Notes: generated by a model not told the origin, from the letters alone. A DNA stretch of 64,000 nucleotides from Vogesella margarita (GCF_028548475.1 NZ_JAQQLE010000014.1:1-64000); one strand, 5' to 3'; counted from the first letter of the stretch, positions 46,735 to 56,816 are shown. Made by a program: numbers and translations.

Positions 46735-48177
46735 ATGAAACGATACTCCCGCCACACCCTGCTCGTCGCCAGCCTGCTCGCCACCCTGGCCGCGCCGCCA
46801 CTGTTCGCCGCCAACGACCTGCCCAATCTGGGCACGGTGGCCGAGTCCGCCTTGTCGCAGGCGGAGGAGAACCGCATCGGGCGCGACATCCTGCGCTCGC
46901 TGCGCGGCGACGGCGACGTGATCGACGATGCGGAGGTCAACGCCTACCTCGCCGACCTCGGCGGGCGGCTGGCCGCCGGCGCACAGCTGCCGGGGATGCG
47001 TTTTGCCTTCTTCGCCGTCAACGACCGCAGCATCAATGCCTTCGCGCTGCCCGGTGGCGTGATCGGCGTACACAGCGGCCTGCTGCTGGCGACGCAGAGC
47101 GAGGGCGAGCTGGCCTCGGTGCTGGCGCACGAGATCGCCCACGTCAGCCAGCGCCATCTGGCGCGGATGCAGGAGGGCGAGGGCAACCGCCACCTGCTGA
47201 TGCTGGCGGCGATCCTGGCCGGGGTGCTGGCGTCCAATGCCTCCAACGGCGACGTCAGCGCCGGCATGGTCAACGCCGGCGTCGGGCTCGCCGCCAGCCG
47301 CCAGCTGGCCTATTCGCGCGATTTCGAACGCGAGGCCGACCGCATCGGCATGCAGTACCTGACCGCCGCCGGTTTCGACGCGCGCAGCATGGCCGGCTTT
47401 TTCGACCGCCTGCAGCAGACCCACCGCCACAACGACAACAACGCCTTCGGTTTTTTGCGCACCCACCCGCTGACCGGCGAGCGCGTCAGCGAGGCGCAGA
47501 ACCGCGCGCAGGGCTACCCGCTGCGCATGCGCGCCGACAGCCAGGATTTCCTGCTGATGCGCGAGAAGCTGCGCCTGGCCACCCTCGGCGCCGCCGAGGC
47601 CGAGCGCCACTACCGCACCGCGCTGGCCGCCGGCCGCTTCCTGCAGCCGGGCGCCACCTACTATGGCCTCGCGCGCGCGCTGCTGCAGCTGGGCCGCTAC
47701 GACGACGCGCAGCAGGCACTGGCCAGTGCGCAGCGGCAACTGTCGCCGCACCCGTCGCTGCTGCTGCTGGGCGGCGACATCCAGCGCGCTGCGGCCAACC
47801 TTGACGGCGCGCTGGCGCGCTACGAGCAGGCGCTGCAGCAATTCCCGTCCAACGACGCGCTGTGGCTGGCGCGCATCGACACCCTGTTGCAGGCGCGGCG
47901 CAGCGCCGAGGCACGGCAGCAGATCGAGCTGGCGCTCAAGCGCGCACCCGACAACGCGGCGCTGTGGCGGCTGGCGGCGCGCAGCTACGGCGAGGGCGAC
48001 GCGCTGCGCTACCACGCCGCGCTCGGCCACGCGTTCTATATCGAACAGGAGTTTGAATCGGCACGCATCCAGTACCAGCTCGCCAGCCGCGCCGGCGGCG
48101 ACGACTTCTACCTGCGCTCCACCGTCGAGGCGCGTTTGCGCGAAATCGACACCCAGCATCCGGCCAAGCCGCGCTGA
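46735..48177 (+). CDS. bepA: periplasmic M48 metalloprotease with TPR repeats (BepA-like)
   Basis: BepA-type proteases act in outer-membrane protein quality control. The 480-residue protein has a signal peptide (LLVASLLATLAAPPLFAA), an M48 domain with the zinc motif LAHEIAHVSQRH (HExxH) and a downstream READRIGMQYL glutamate, then TPR-like helices (about 300-470, for example YYGLARALLQLGRYDDAQQAL). The start is the ATG at 46735, 54 bases beyond the MITE. The element may have displaced or supplied its promoter. A repeat word at 47790-47802 is read as AAANLD. Confidence 0.9.
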   Translation: MKRYSRHTLLVASLLATLAAPPLFAANDLPNLGTVAESALSQAEENRIGRDILRSLRGDGDVIDDAEVNAYLADLGGRLAAGAQLPGMRFAFFAVNDRSINAFALPGGVIGVHSGLLLATQSEGELASVLAHEIAHVSQRHLARMQEGEGNRHLLMLAAILAGVLASNASNGDVSAGMVNAGVGLAASRQLAYSRDFEREADRIGMQYLTAAGFDARSMAGFFDRLQQTHRHNDNNAFGFLRTHPLTGERVSEAQNRAQGYPLRMRADSQDFLLMREKLRLATLGAAEAERHYRTALAAGRFLQPGATYYGLARALLQLGRYDDAQQALASAQRQLSPHPSLLLLGGDIQRAAANLDGALARYEQALQQFPSNDALWLARIDTLLQARRSAEARQQIELALKRAPDNAALWRLAARSYGEGDALRYHAALGHAFYIEQEFESARIQYQLASRAGGDDFYLRSTVEARLREIDTQHPAKPR

Positions 48178-48225
48178 CGCCTGTCCCCCTCGCCGTGTTA
48201 CCGGCAAAAATCGCAAAAATACAAC

Positions 48226-48378
48226 ATATTGCGGCGCAATATCCGTGCCGAAAAAGCCGAATTTGAGCGTTATCCCTATTAGCCACTTCGCGTGTAAAAC
48301 GTCAGGATTTACACTCTGCGCTATGTAAGAAATTTTTCACTTTCGCAAATTTTATTTGCGGAATTGTTCGATTATAAT
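48226..48378 (+). promoter_or_regulatory. pdh operon promoter region with two 7-3-7 palindromes
   Basis: The 301-base gap before aceE has ATATTGCGGCGCAATAT (48226-48242) and CGCAAATTTTATTTGCG (48344-48360), both with perfect 7-bp arms and 3-base centres. A perfect TATAAT is at 48373-48378, 100 bases before the aceE start; the second palindrome covers its -35 region. A repressor sensing pyruvate or redox state is likely, but I cannot name it. Confidence 0.6.
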
Positions 48379-48478
48379 CCGCCGCAGTTCTGAAAAGCCT
48401 TTAGCAAGGCCCCAATGTCATGAAAACAGGCGCTGCCCATGCGGGTAGTGAACTGAAAATATAAAGTGAGGATGTGAG

Positions 48479-51142
48479 ATGGCAGCAATCTACCCTGACG
48501 ATATCGATCCGGTTGAAACCCACGAGTGGACCGATGCGCTGGAGTCCGTACTGGACAGCGACGGCGCAGAACGCGCCCATTTCCTGCTGGAAAAAATGGT
48601 CGAGCGTACCCGCCGTCGCGGCGCGCACCTGCCTTTCGAAGCCACCACCGCTTACCTGAACACCATCCCGGTGGGCAAAGAACAGAAGTCCCCCGGCAAT
48701 CACGAGATGGAGCACCGCATCCGCTCCATCAACCGCTGGAACGCGATGGCCCTGGTGCTGCGCGCCGGCAAGAAAGACCTGGAACTGGGTGGCCACATTG
48801 CCTCCTTCCAGTCCTCCGCCACCCTGTACGACGTCGGCTTCAACCACTTCTGGCGCGCCCACAACGACGAGCAGGAAGGCGATCTGGTGTACTTCCAGGG
48901 CCATATCTCTCCTGGCGTGTACGCGCGTGCCTACCTTGAAGGCCGCCTGAACGAAGAGCAGCTGGACAGCTTCCGTCAGGAAGTGGACGGCGGCGGCCTG
49001 TCGTCCTATCCGCACCCGTGGCTGATGGAAGACTTCTGGCAGTTCCCGACCGTATCCATGGGCCTGGGCCCGCTGATGGCCATCTACCAGGCTCGCTTCC
49101 TGAAGTACCTGGAAAGCCGTGGCCTGGCCAAGACCCCGGGTCGCAAGGTGTGGTGCTTCTGCGGCGACGGCGAGATGGACGAGCCGGAATCCCTGGGCGC
49201 GATCGCGCTGGCGGCCCGCGAAGGCCTGGACAACCTGGTGTTCGTGATCAACTGCAACCTGCAGCGTCTGGACGGCCCGGTACGTGGTAACGGCAAGATC
49301 ATCCAGGAACTGGAAGGCGACTTCCGCGGTTCCGGCTGGAACGTGCTGAAAGTGATCTGGGGCTCCCGTTGGGACCCGCTGCTGGCCATGGACACCAAGG
49401 GCCTGCTGAAGAAGCGCATGGACGAGTGCGTGGACGGCGACTACCAGACCTTCAAGTCCAAGGACGGCGCCTACGTTCGCGAACACTTCTTCGGCAAGTA
49501 CCCGGAGCTGCGCGAGATGGTGGCCAACATGTCCGACGACGAAATCTGGGCACTGAACCGTGGCGGCCACGACCCGCACAAGGTGTACGCGGCGTACCAC
49601 GAAGCCACCCACAACGCCAACGGCCGTCCGACCGTGATCCTGGCCAAGACCATCAAGGGTTACGGCATGGGCTCGTCCGGCGAAGCACAGAACGTTGCCC
49701 ACCAGGCCAAGAAAATGGCGCTGGATAACCTGCGCAAGTTCCGCGACCGCTTCGGCATCCCGGTCTCCGACGCCGATCTGGAAAAAGTACCGTACTACAA
49801 GCCGGCCGAAGACAGCCCGGAAATGCAGTACATGCGCGAGCGCCGCGCCGCGCTGGGCGGCTACCTGCCGGCCCGCAAACCGGTGAAGACCCCGCTGGCC
49901 ATCCCGGGCCTGCACGTGTTCGACAGCCAGTTCAACGATTCCGGCGAGCGCGAGTTCTCCACCACCATGGCCTTCGTGCGCCAGCTGGGCATCCTGCTGA
50001 AGGACAAGAACATCGGCAAGCAGATCGTGCCGATCGTGCCGGACGAGTCCCGCACCTTCGGTATGGAAGGCATGTTCCGCCAGTACGGCATCTGGTCCAC
50101 CCAGGGTCAGAACTACGTACCGCAGGACGCCGACCAGCTGATGTTCTACAAGGAATCCAAGGACGGCCAGATGCTGCAGGAAGGCATCAACGAGCCGGGC
50201 GCGATGTCCTCGTGGATTGCGGCAGCGACCAGCTACGCCAACCACGGCATCCCGATGATTCCGTTCTACATCTACTACTCGATGTTCGGCTTCCAGCGTA
50301 TCGGCGACCTGGCCTGGGCAGCCGGCGACATGCGCGCCCGCGGCTTCATGCTCGGCGGCACCGCCGGCCGTACCACCCTGAACGGTGAAGGCCTGCAGCA
50401 CGAAGACGGCCACAGCCACATCCAGGCCGGCCTGATCCCGAACTGCATCAGCTACGACCCGACCTTCGCCTACGAACTGGCCGTGATCCTGCAGGACGGT
50501 CTGCGCCGCATGTATGTCGAGCAGCAGGACGTGTTCTACTACATCACCCTGATGAACGAGAACTACACCCACCCGGCCATGCCGCAGGGCGCCGAAGACG
50601 GCATCCTGAAGGGGATGTACCTGTTCAAGGACGGTGGCGACGCCGCGGTGAAAGTGCAGCTGATGGGCTCCGGCACCATCCTGCGCGAAGTGATCGCCGC
50701 CGCCGACCTGCTGCGCAACGACTTCGGCATCGCGTCCGACATCTGGAGCGTGACCTCGTTCAACGAGCTGCGCCGTGACGGCATGGAAGCGTCGCGCCAC
50801 AACCTGCTGCACCCGGTGGGCGAGCAGCGCCAGTCCTACGTCGAGCAGCAGCTGGCCGGCCGTTCCGGCCCGGTGATCGCCGCCACCGACTACATCCGCA
50901 ACTACGCCGACCAGATCCGTGAATACGTGCCTGGCCGTTACGTGGTGCTGGGTACCGACGGTTACGGCCGCTCCGACAGCCGCGCCAAGCTGCGCGAGTT
51001 CTTCGAAGTGGACCGCCGCTACGTCGCCGTGGCCGCGCTGTCGGCCCTGGCACGCGAAGGCAAGATCGACGCCGCCCGCGTCCAGGAAGCCATCACCAAG
51101 TACGGTATCAACGTCGCCAAGCTGCCGAGCTGGAAGGTGTAA
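48479..51142 (+). CDS. aceE: pyruvate dehydrogenase E1 component (homodimeric)
   Basis: E1 decarboxylates pyruvate with thiamine diphosphate. The 887-residue protein matches the homodimeric AceE class: GHIASFQSSATLYDVGFNHFWR, the ThDP motif CGDGEMDEPESLGAI...NCNLQRLDGPVRGN (GDG to NCN), PIVPDESRTFGMEG and AGRTTLNGEGLQHEDGHSH. The start follows a GTGAGG site. It is first in aceE-aceF-lpdA. Confidence 0.97.
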   Translation: MAAIYPDDIDPVETHEWTDALESVLDSDGAERAHFLLEKMVERTRRRGAHLPFEATTAYLNTIPVGKEQKSPGNHEMEHRIRSINRWNAMALVLRAGKKDLELGGHIASFQSSATLYDVGFNHFWRAHNDEQEGDLVYFQGHISPGVYARAYLEGRLNEEQLDSFRQEVDGGGLSSYPHPWLMEDFWQFPTVSMGLGPLMAIYQARFLKYLESRGLAKTPGRKVWCFCGDGEMDEPESLGAIALAAREGLDNLVFVINCNLQRLDGPVRGNGKIIQELEGDFRGSGWNVLKVIWGSRWDPLLAMDTKGLLKKRMDECVDGDYQTFKSKDGAYVREHFFGKYPELREMVANMSDDEIWALNRGGHDPHKVYAAYHEATHNANGRPTVILAKTIKGYGMGSSGEAQNVAHQAKKMALDNLRKFRDRFGIPVSDADLEKVPYYKPAEDSPEMQYMRERRAALGGYLPARKPVKTPLAIPGLHVFDSQFNDSGEREFSTTMAFVRQLGILLKDKNIGKQIVPIVPDESRTFGMEGMFRQYGIWSTQGQNYVPQDADQLMFYKESKDGQMLQEGINEPGAMSSWIAAATSYANHGIPMIPFYIYYSMFGFQRIGDLAWAAGDMRARGFMLGGTAGRTTLNGEGLQHEDGHSHIQAGLIPNCISYDPTFAYELAVILQDGLRRMYVEQQDVFYYITLMNENYTHPAMPQGAEDGILKGMYLFKDGGDAAVKVQLMGSGTILREVIAAADLLRNDFGIASDIWSVTSFNELRRDGMEASRHNLLHPVGEQRQSYVEQQLAGRSGPVIAATDYIRNYADQIREYVPGRYVVLGTDGYGRSDSRAKLREFFEVDRRYVAVAALSALAREGKIDAARVQEAITKYGINVAKLPSWKV

Positions 51143-51336
51143 GGCGCGGCCGCTGCGGCCAACCCTGATCCCGGCGAAAGTCACCCGCGTGGCTTTCGCC
51201 GCGCCAGCAACACAGCGCACACCGGCCGCCAGACGGCGGCCGGGATACCAAGCCGAATGTTGGCGGAGCCCGTCGCCGGCAAGGCAGCACGCCTTGCCCG
51301 TACTGCGGATCTCCGCCCTACGATGTGGATAGAGCC

Positions 51337-53001
51337 ATGAGCAATCTGATCGAACTGAAAGTGCCCGACATCGGTGGGCACAGCAATGTAGACGTCATCG
51401 AAGTCTTCATCCAGCCGGGCCAGACCGTCGCCATCGACGACAGCCTGATCACCCTGGAAACCGACAAAGCCACCATGGAAGTACCGGCCGAAGCCGCCGG
51501 CGTGGTGAAGGAAGTGCGCGCCGTACTCGGCGGCAAGATTTCCGAAGGCGACGTGATCGCCATCATCGAAGTGGGCGCCAGCGCCGCCGCACCGGCTCCG
51601 GCTGCTGCGGTAGCCGCCCCGGTAGCGGCTGCGCCCGCACCGGTCGCTGCCCCTGCACCCGCTGCCGCGCCGGCCCCGGCCGCTGCGGCCAACGTTGGCC
51701 GCAGCGAGATCCGTATTCCGGATATCGGCGGCCACAGCGGCGTCGACGTGATCGAGGTATCGGTCAAGGTCGGCGACGAGATCAAGGTCGACGACAGCCT
51801 GATCACGCTGGAAACCGACAAGGCGACCATGGAAGTGCCGGCTACTGCTGCCGGCCGCGTGGTGGAAGTGAAAGTGAAAGTCGGCGACAAGGCCAGCGAA
51901 GGCGACCTGATCGTGGTGGTCGAGGGTGCCGGCGCCGCCGCCGCCCCGGCCGCTGCACCTGCTGCCGCTCCGGCTCCGGTCGCTGCCGCCCCTGTGGCCG
52001 CCGCGCCGGCGCCTGTCGCTGCTCCGGTGGCAACACCGGTTGCCGCTGCCGTCGCCGCCGCCTTTAACGAAGCCGGCTTCGCCAAGTCGCACGCCGGCCC
52101 GTCGGTACGCAAGCTGGCACGTGAGCTGGGCGTGGACCTGTCCAAGGTGAAAGGCTCCGGCCGCAAGGGCCGTATCGTCGAGGATGACGTGAAGGGCTTC
52201 GTCAAAGCCATCATGCAGAACCCGGCGGCGCTGGCCCCGGCTGCCGCACCGGCAGGCAACGGTGGCGGTCTCGACCTGCTGCCGTGGCCGAAGGTGGACT
52301 TCGCCAAGTTCGGCCCGGTGGAAGTGAAGCCGCTGTCCCGCATCCAGAAGATTTCCGGCGCCAACCTGTCGCGCAACTGGGTGATGATCCCGCACGTGAC
52401 ATTCAACGACGACTGCGATATCACCGAGCTGGAAGACTTCCGCAAGACCATCGGCAAGGAATGGGAAAAGTCCGGCCTGAAGATCAGCCCGCTGGCCTTC
52501 ATCATCAAGGCCGCCGCCGAGGCGCTGAAAGCCTTCCCGGCCTTCAACAGCTCGCTGGATGGCGACAACCTGGTGCTGAAGCAGTACTACCACATCGGCT
52601 TCGCCGCCGACACGCCGAACGGCCTGGTGGTACCGGTGATCAAGAACGTGGACCAGAAGGGCATCAAGCAGATCGCCAAGGAACTGACCGACCTGTCCGC
52701 GCTGGCGCGTGACGGCAAGCTCAAGCCTACCGACATGCAGGGTGCCACCTTCACCATCTCCAGCCTGGGCGGTATCGGCGGCACCGGCTTCACGCCTATC
52801 GTGAACGCACCGGAAGTGGCCATCCTCGGCGTGTGCAAGTCGCAGATCAAGCCGGTATGGAACGGCAAGGAATTCGCGCCGCGCCTGATGTGCCCGCTGA
52901 GCCTGTCCTTCGACCACCGCGTGATCGACGGCGCCGCTGCGGCCCGCTTCACCGTGTACCTGGGCAAGCTGCTGTCCGACGTGCGCCGCCTGATCCTGTA
53001 A
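51337..53001 (+). CDS. aceF: pyruvate dehydrogenase E2 (dihydrolipoyllysine acetyltransferase)
   Basis: E2 passes acetyl groups to CoA and forms the complex core. The 554-residue protein has two lipoyl domains (each with [11 protein letters not shown], lipoyl Lys in DKA; about 40-50 and 160-170), Ala/Pro linkers, an E3/E1-binding domain ([21 protein letters not shown], about 252-272) and a catalytic domain ending [13 protein letters not shown]. The linker between the lipoyl domains is encoded in part by a perfect repeat-word palindrome. The 194-base gap before it has a single repeat word (51154) and a hairpin (GGCGAAAG / CTTTCGCC, 51173-51199). The start is MSNLIELK at 51337. Confidence 0.96.
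   Translation: MSNLIELKVPDIGGHSNVDVIEVFIQPGQTVAIDDSLITLETDKATMEVPAEAAGVVKEVRAVLGGKISEGDVIAIIEVGASAAAPAPAAAVAAPVAAAPAPVAAPAPAAAPAPAAAANVGRSEIRIPDIGGHSGVDVIEVSVKVGDEIKVDDSLITLETDKATMEVPATAAGRVVEVKVKVGDKASEGDLIVVVEGAGAAAAPAAAPAAAPAPVAAAPVAAAPAPVAAPVATPVAAAVAAAFNEAGFAKSHAGPSVRKLARELGVDLSKVKGSGRKGRIVEDDVKGFVKAIMQNPAALAPAAAPAGNGGGLDLLPWPKVDFAKFGPVEVKPLSRIQKISGANLSRNWVMIPHVTFNDDCDITELEDFRKTIGKEWEKSGLKISPLAFIIKAAAEALKAFPAFNSSLDGDNLVLKQYYHIGFAADTPNGLVVPVIKNVDQKGIKQIAKELTDLSALARDGKLKPTDMQGATFTISSLGGIGGTGFTPIVNAPEVAILGVCKSQIKPVWNGKEFAPRLMCPLSLSFDHRVIDGAAAARFTVYLGKLLSDVRRLIL
51684..51703. repeat. repeat-word palindrome inside aceF coding sequence
   Basis: TGCGGCCAACGTTGGCCGCA sits in the Ala/Pro linker and encodes AAANVGR. 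It is the only full head-to-head palindrome of this word within a gene in the window, placed exactly where protein sequence is least constrained. Confidence 0.85.
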
Positions 53002-53014
53002 TGGTCGCAGCCGG

Positions 53015-53036
53015 AAGGTTGGCCGCGGCCAACCTT
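53015..53036. repeat. tail-to-tail repeat-word palindrome between aceF and lpdA
   Basis: AAGGTTGGCCG followed at once by its complement CGGCCAACCTT makes a perfect 22-bp palindrome 13 bases after the aceF stop. This is the opposite joining order to the other dyads (CGCG centre rather than AACGTT). It could reduce read-through from aceF to lpdA or stabilise the upstream mRNA end. Confidence 0.85.
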
Positions 53037-53108
53037 CGGCTGCCAGCAAGCCATCGTGCCGAATACCGGCGGCGTGCCCTGCGCGCCGCCACCACATGGA
53101 TGTGAACC

Positions 53109-54911
53109 ATGAGCAATCTGATTGAACTGAAAGTGCCGGACATCGGCGGCCACAGCAATGTGGACGTGATCGAGGTGTTCGTGAAAGTCGGCGACACCGT
53201 TGCCAAGGACGACAGCCTGATCACGCTGGAAACCGACAAGGCCACCATGGAAGTGCCGGCCGAACACGCCGGTGTGATCAAGGAACTGCGCACCGCCGTC
53301 GGCGGCAAGATCTCCGAAGGCGACGTCATCGCCATCATCGAGGCTGCCGGTGCCGCTGCTGCGGCTCCTGCCCCGGCTGCTGCCGCTCCTGCTGCCGCTC
53401 CTGCTGCCGCGCCGGCCGCTGCACCTGTAGCCGCCCCGGTGGCAGCACCAGTTGCCGCCAGCCACGCCGGTGCTGCCGACATCGAATGCGACGTGCTGGT
53501 CCTGGGCGCCGGCCCTGGCGGTTACTCCGCCGCCTTCCGCGCTGCCGACCTGGGCCTGAAAGTGGTACTGGTCGAGCGTTACGCCACCCTCGGCGGCGTG
53601 TGCCTGAACGTGGGCTGCATCCCGTCCAAGGCGCTGCTGCACAACGCGGCGGTGATCGATGAGGTGAAACACCTGGCCGCCAACGGCATCAAGTTTGCCG
53701 CGCCGGAAATCGACATCGACATGCTGCGTGGCTACAAGGAAAAGGTCATCGGCAAGCTGACCGGCGGTCTGGCCGGCATGGCCAAGGCGCGCAAGGTACA
53801 GGTTGTACGCGGCGTCGGCCAGTTCCTGGACCCGTACCACCTGCAGGTGGAAACCACCGAAGGCAGCGGTCAGGACAAGACCGGCGCCAAGCAGGTGATC
53901 AAGTTCAAGAACGCCATCATCGCTGCCGGTAGCCGCGTGGTGAACCTGCCGTTCATTCCGCAAGACCCGCGCATCGTCGACTCCACCGGCGCGCTGGAAC
54001 TGAAAGCCGTGCCGAACAAGATGCTGGTGATCGGCGGCGGCATCATTGGTCTGGAAATGGGTACCGTGTACTCCACGCTGGGCGCGCGCCTGGACGTGGT
54101 GGAAATGATGGACGGCCTGATGCAGGGTCCGGACCGTGATCTGGTGAAGGTATGGGAAAAGTACAACGCCCATCGCTTCGACAACATCATGACCGGCACC
54201 AAAACCGTGGCCGTCGAGGCCAAGGAAGACGGCATCTACGTGACCTTTGAAGGCGCCAAGGCCCCGGCCGAACCGCAGCGTTACGACCTGGTACTGGTCG
54301 CCGCCGGCCGCGCGCCGAACGGCAAGCTGATCGGCGCGGAAAACGCCGGTATCGCCGTCACCGACCGCGGCTTCATCGAAGTCGACAAGCAGCAGCGCAC
54401 CAACGTGCCGCACATCTACGCCATCGGCGACATCGTTGGCCAGCCGATGCTGGCGCACAAGGCGGTGCACGAGGCGCACGTGGCGGCGGAAAACTGCGCC
54501 GGGCAGAAAGCCTACTTCGACGCCCGCGTGATTCCGGGCGTGGCCTACACCGATCCGGAAGTGGCCTGGGTCGGCGTGACCGAAGAATCGGCCAAGCGTG
54601 ACGGCATCAAGATCGAAAAAGCGGTGTTCCCGTGGGCTGCTTCCGGCCGCGCCATCGCCAACGGTCGCGACGAAGGCTTCACCAAGCTGATTTTCGACGC
54701 CGAAACGCATCAGGTCATCGGCGGCGCCATCGTGGGCACCCACGCCGGCGACATGCTGGGCGAAATCTGCCTGGCCATCGAAATGGGCTGCGACGCCACC
54801 GACATCGGCAAGACCATCCATGCGCACCCGACACTGGGCGAGAGCATCGGCATGGCCGCCGAAGTGGCACACGGCAGCTGCACCGACCTGCCGCCGCAAC
54901 GCAAGAAGTAA
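53109..54911 (+). CDS. lpdA: dihydrolipoyl dehydrogenase (E3) with N-terminal lipoyl domain
   Basis: E3 reoxidises the lipoyl groups with FAD and NAD. The 600-residue protein has an N-terminal lipoyl domain (first 80 residues nearly the same as in Ace[12 protein letters not shown]), an Ala/Pro linker and a flavoprotein: [12 protein letters not shown], the redox disulfide in [18 protein letters not shown] motif [12 protein letters not shown] and C-terminal HAHPTLGE with the catalytic His. Lipoyl-bearing E3 is typical of Neisseria-like PDH complexes. The shared N-terminal DNA with aceF suggests domain copying. Confidence 0.96.
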   Translation: MSNLIELKVPDIGGHSNVDVIEVFVKVGDTVAKDDSLITLETDKATMEVPAEHAGVIKELRTAVGGKISEGDVIAIIEAAGAAAAAPAPAAAAPAAAPAAAPAAAPVAAPVAAPVAASHAGAADIECDVLVLGAGPGGYSAAFRAADLGLKVVLVERYATLGGVCLNVGCIPSKALLHNAAVIDEVKHLAANGIKFAAPEIDIDMLRGYKEKVIGKLTGGLAGMAKARKVQVVRGVGQFLDPYHLQVETTEGSGQDKTGAKQVIKFKNAIIAAGSRVVNLPFIPQDPRIVDSTGALELKAVPNKMLVIGGGIIGLEMGTVYSTLGARLDVVEMMDGLMQGPDRDLVKVWEKYNAHRFDNIMTGTKTVAVEAKEDGIYVTFEGAKAPAEPQRYDLVLVAAGRAPNGKLIGAENAGIAVTDRGFIEVDKQQRTNVPHIYAIGDIVGQPMLAHKAVHEAHVAAENCAGQKAYFDARVIPGVAYTDPEVAWVGVTEESAKRDGIKIEKAVFPWAASGRAIANGRDEGFTKLIFDAETHQVIGGAIVGTHAGDMLGEICLAIEMGCDATDIGKTIHAHPTLGESIGMAAEVAHGSCTDLPPQRKK

Positions 54912-54920
54912 ACGTGTGAC

Positions 54921-54983
54921 TGCGGCCAAGGTTGGCCGCAGTGAAGACGAGAAAGGGCAAGCCTGATGAGGGCTTGCCCTTTT
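54921..54983 (+). terminator. repeat-word dyad plus terminator after lpdA
   Basis: TGCGGCCAAGGTTGGCCGCA (54921-54940) lies 9 bases after the stop, then a conventional terminator with stem GGGCAAGCC / GGCTTGCCC (54955-54979) and TTTTG. The same dyad-then-terminator order occurs after speB. Confidence 0.9.
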
Positions 54984-55083
54984 GTCATGGCCGTGATTTA
55001 TGTCATGTGATTATAATGGTTGCTGGTTAGCACTTGTGGGCGTGTCGTTCGTTCGACAGATAGCGCAGCTTAAGGAGGGAAGG

Positions 55084-55515
55084 ATGAGTATAGGGTCCTT
55101 GTTCAGCCGTGGTGTGGTCCTACTGGCATGGGCATTTTTTATGTTTCTGTTTAGCCTCGGCGATTCTCCATCGTATGGCGCAATGATTTTCGTCACCATC
55201 TTTGCGGTACTTTTTCTTGCCGGGATGCAGCTGTCGCATTATCCGAAGGGTGGCTATGACCCTAAAGCCTTGATCTATTGCGAAATCCTTGTCGTATGCT
55301 TGGCGAGCATCATTCTGGGTTTGCTAGGTCTCATCGTCAGCCACGTCCTGCATGGCAGGTTGAATACCGCGGGTGGCTTGGTTATCTTGCTGGCCGCATT
55401 TTTGTCGAAGTTGAGCGTGGCCTATGTGGAGATCAAGATGTGGTGGCTTTGGTATCTGACCCAGCACCGCTGGTGGCACCGGCCACGCAAGATCCCGTCG
55501 CAGCACAAGAAGTAA
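55084..55515 (+). CDS. small four-helix membrane protein, unrecognised
   Basis: The 143-residue protein has four predicted membrane segments (about 8-26, 32-52, 66-90 and 100-120) and a basic C-terminus (QHRWWHRPRKIPSQHKK). The ATG at 55084 has a strong AAGGAGGGAAGG site; an ATG further upstream is rejected. No family is recognised. Codon use is less GC-rich than flanking genes. It may form a pair with the next gene. Confidence 0.7.
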   Translation: MSIGSLFSRGVVLLAWAFFMFLFSLGDSPSYGAMIFVTIFAVLFLAGMQLSHYPKGGYDPKALIYCEILVVCLASIILGLLGLIVSHVLHGRLNTAGGLVILLAAFLSKLSVAYVEIKMWWLWYLTQHRWWHRPRKIPSQHKK

Positions 55516-55652
55516 GTAAAGGTAGGTTGGGTCAGCTGCTGGTCGGGATGGTGGTGAGTGCGGAGATCAAAACGGAGGGACGACTGATGATGGATTACTT
55601 CTTGAGCCAACTATTAAAAATCAGCGAATAATAATTAAAATAAGGATAAGAC

Positions 55653-56189
55653 GTGAATGTACATAATGTATGTTTTTTTATTCTGTTGATTTTGCAGGGT
55701 TGCCAGCCAAGTGGTTCACATCTCTCCATTTCACCAAAGAATGGTGGAGATTTGATTGTTAATTTACAAAGTTGTAACTTTCCATTTCAGGAAGTTAATT
55801 ACATAGCTTTTCATACTGACATTGATGACAATCATTCTGGGTTTTCATGTGCTATTGGAGCGCCTGCTGATGATTTTGTTGAGATAAGAGAGGAAAGATC
55901 ATTGGATATGAGTTTTAGGTTGAAAAATTACAATCTAATTGGTATTGAAAATGATTACACCATTTATTCAAATGGTCGGTATGAGATTGTTAGTTACCAT
56001 AATGATGGTATGACTGTTTATTTGCAATACTCCATTAGATACGATGGTAGTATAAATATTTATAAAATATACCAAAATGGATTAAGTGTTTCAGTTGCAT
56101 TTGATAGCCAGTCAAGAGATCGAGCGTTTCTTGTGAAAAAATCGAGAGCTATTCTGGAGTCAAAGTTTAATAATCTGATGAAAGGCTAA
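55653..56189 (+). CDS. AT-rich predicted lipoprotein, unrecognised
   Basis: The 178-residue protein has a lipoprotein signal (FFILLILQGC, Cys at about 17) and a beta-rich body with many Asn, Ser, Tyr and Ile residues (YTIYSNGRYEIVSYHNDGM). Base composition is far more AT-rich than anything else in the window, so recent acquisition is likely. No repeat word occurs inside it. A 14-codon frame with an AGGAGG-like site (55587-55631) just upstream may be a remnant. An immunity or surface role is possible but unsupported. Confidence 0.7.
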   Translation: MNVHNVCFFILLILQGCQPSGSHLSISPKNGGDLIVNLQSCNFPFQEVNYIAFHTDIDDNHSGFSCAIGAPADDFVEIREERSLDMSFRLKNYNLIGIENDYTIYSNGRYEIVSYHNDGMTVYLQYSIRYDGSINIYKIYQNGLSVSVAFDSQSRDRAFLVKKSRAILESKFNNLMKG

Positions 56190-56244
56190 CGCGGTAGGTT
56201 GTGCTGAGCTTGCAAAGCCCAACGTTTACCGCGACCACATACCC

Positions 56245-56284
56245 AAGGTTGGCCGCAAGTCGTCACGGCTTTGCGGCCAACCTT
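56245..56284 (+). terminator. spaced inverted pair of the repeat word after the AT-rich gene
   Basis: CAAGGTTGGCCGCAA and TTGCGGCCAACCTTG form a perfect 15-bp stem around a 12-base loop, followed by TTTTG. It is 55 bases after the lipoprotein stop and is its likely terminator. Confidence 0.82.
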
Positions 56285-56816
56285 GTTTTGTCTGGGGTAT
56301 CCGCTGCGCGGATGTTTTTTATCTGCCGCTTTCCGCGCGGCGGCGGGTGACTTTCTTTTGCTTCGCCAAAAGAAAGTCACCAAAGAAAAGGCGACCCGAC
56401 GGCGCAGGAATTCCCGTACCAGCGGCCACCATCCCGGCGCCGCCCATACGCTGCGCTCAAAAGAGGGCGGCTTGTTTCCGGGCTGGCGGCCGCTGCTACG
56501 GCCTGCGCCAACGGGGGTGGGGCGAGTCGGTTCGGTTTTGGCTGGCGGTGGAATGGCTTGTGGCCAACCTTGGCTCATTCCAGCGCTTTTACTTTCGAGT
56601 TTTTCACGGTTAATCGTCGTCTTTGCCTTTGTCCGTGTTTTCCGTGTTCTTCCGTGGCAAAAAAATCAAAGCCGATTACCGCGCCAAGGTTGGCCGCAAG
56701 CCGTGACGGCTGTGTGGCCAGGCTTGTGTTATCGGCACGCCGTCGCGCTGTGACCTGGCCTGATGGCATCATGCAACGGCTCGCCATGCTGGTGGGCCGT
56801 TTGTCTGGGAGACTGC
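56285..56816. other. 530-bp non-coding interval rich in repeats
   Basis: The interval holds a strong hairpin, GTGACTTTCTTTTG / CAAAAGAAAGTCAC with a CTTCGC loop (56347-56380), in a context (CACCAAAGAAAAGGCGACCC) that I recall as recurring between genes of many proteobacteria. It also has the second copy of a dispersed 27-bp sequence (56637-56663) and a repeat word at 56686-56698. Open frames over it lack start sites and family features. I see no gene here. Confidence 0.65.

Noticed and set aside
48401-51220. A 939-codon open frame antisense to aceE
   Set aside because: It is a shadow of aceE with no ribosome site or recognisable fold.
56271-56753. Open frames across the 56.3-56.75 kb interval
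   Set aside because: They run through hairpins and dispersed repeats. Composition (Arg/Gly/Ser-rich) and lack of start sites indicate non-coding DNA.
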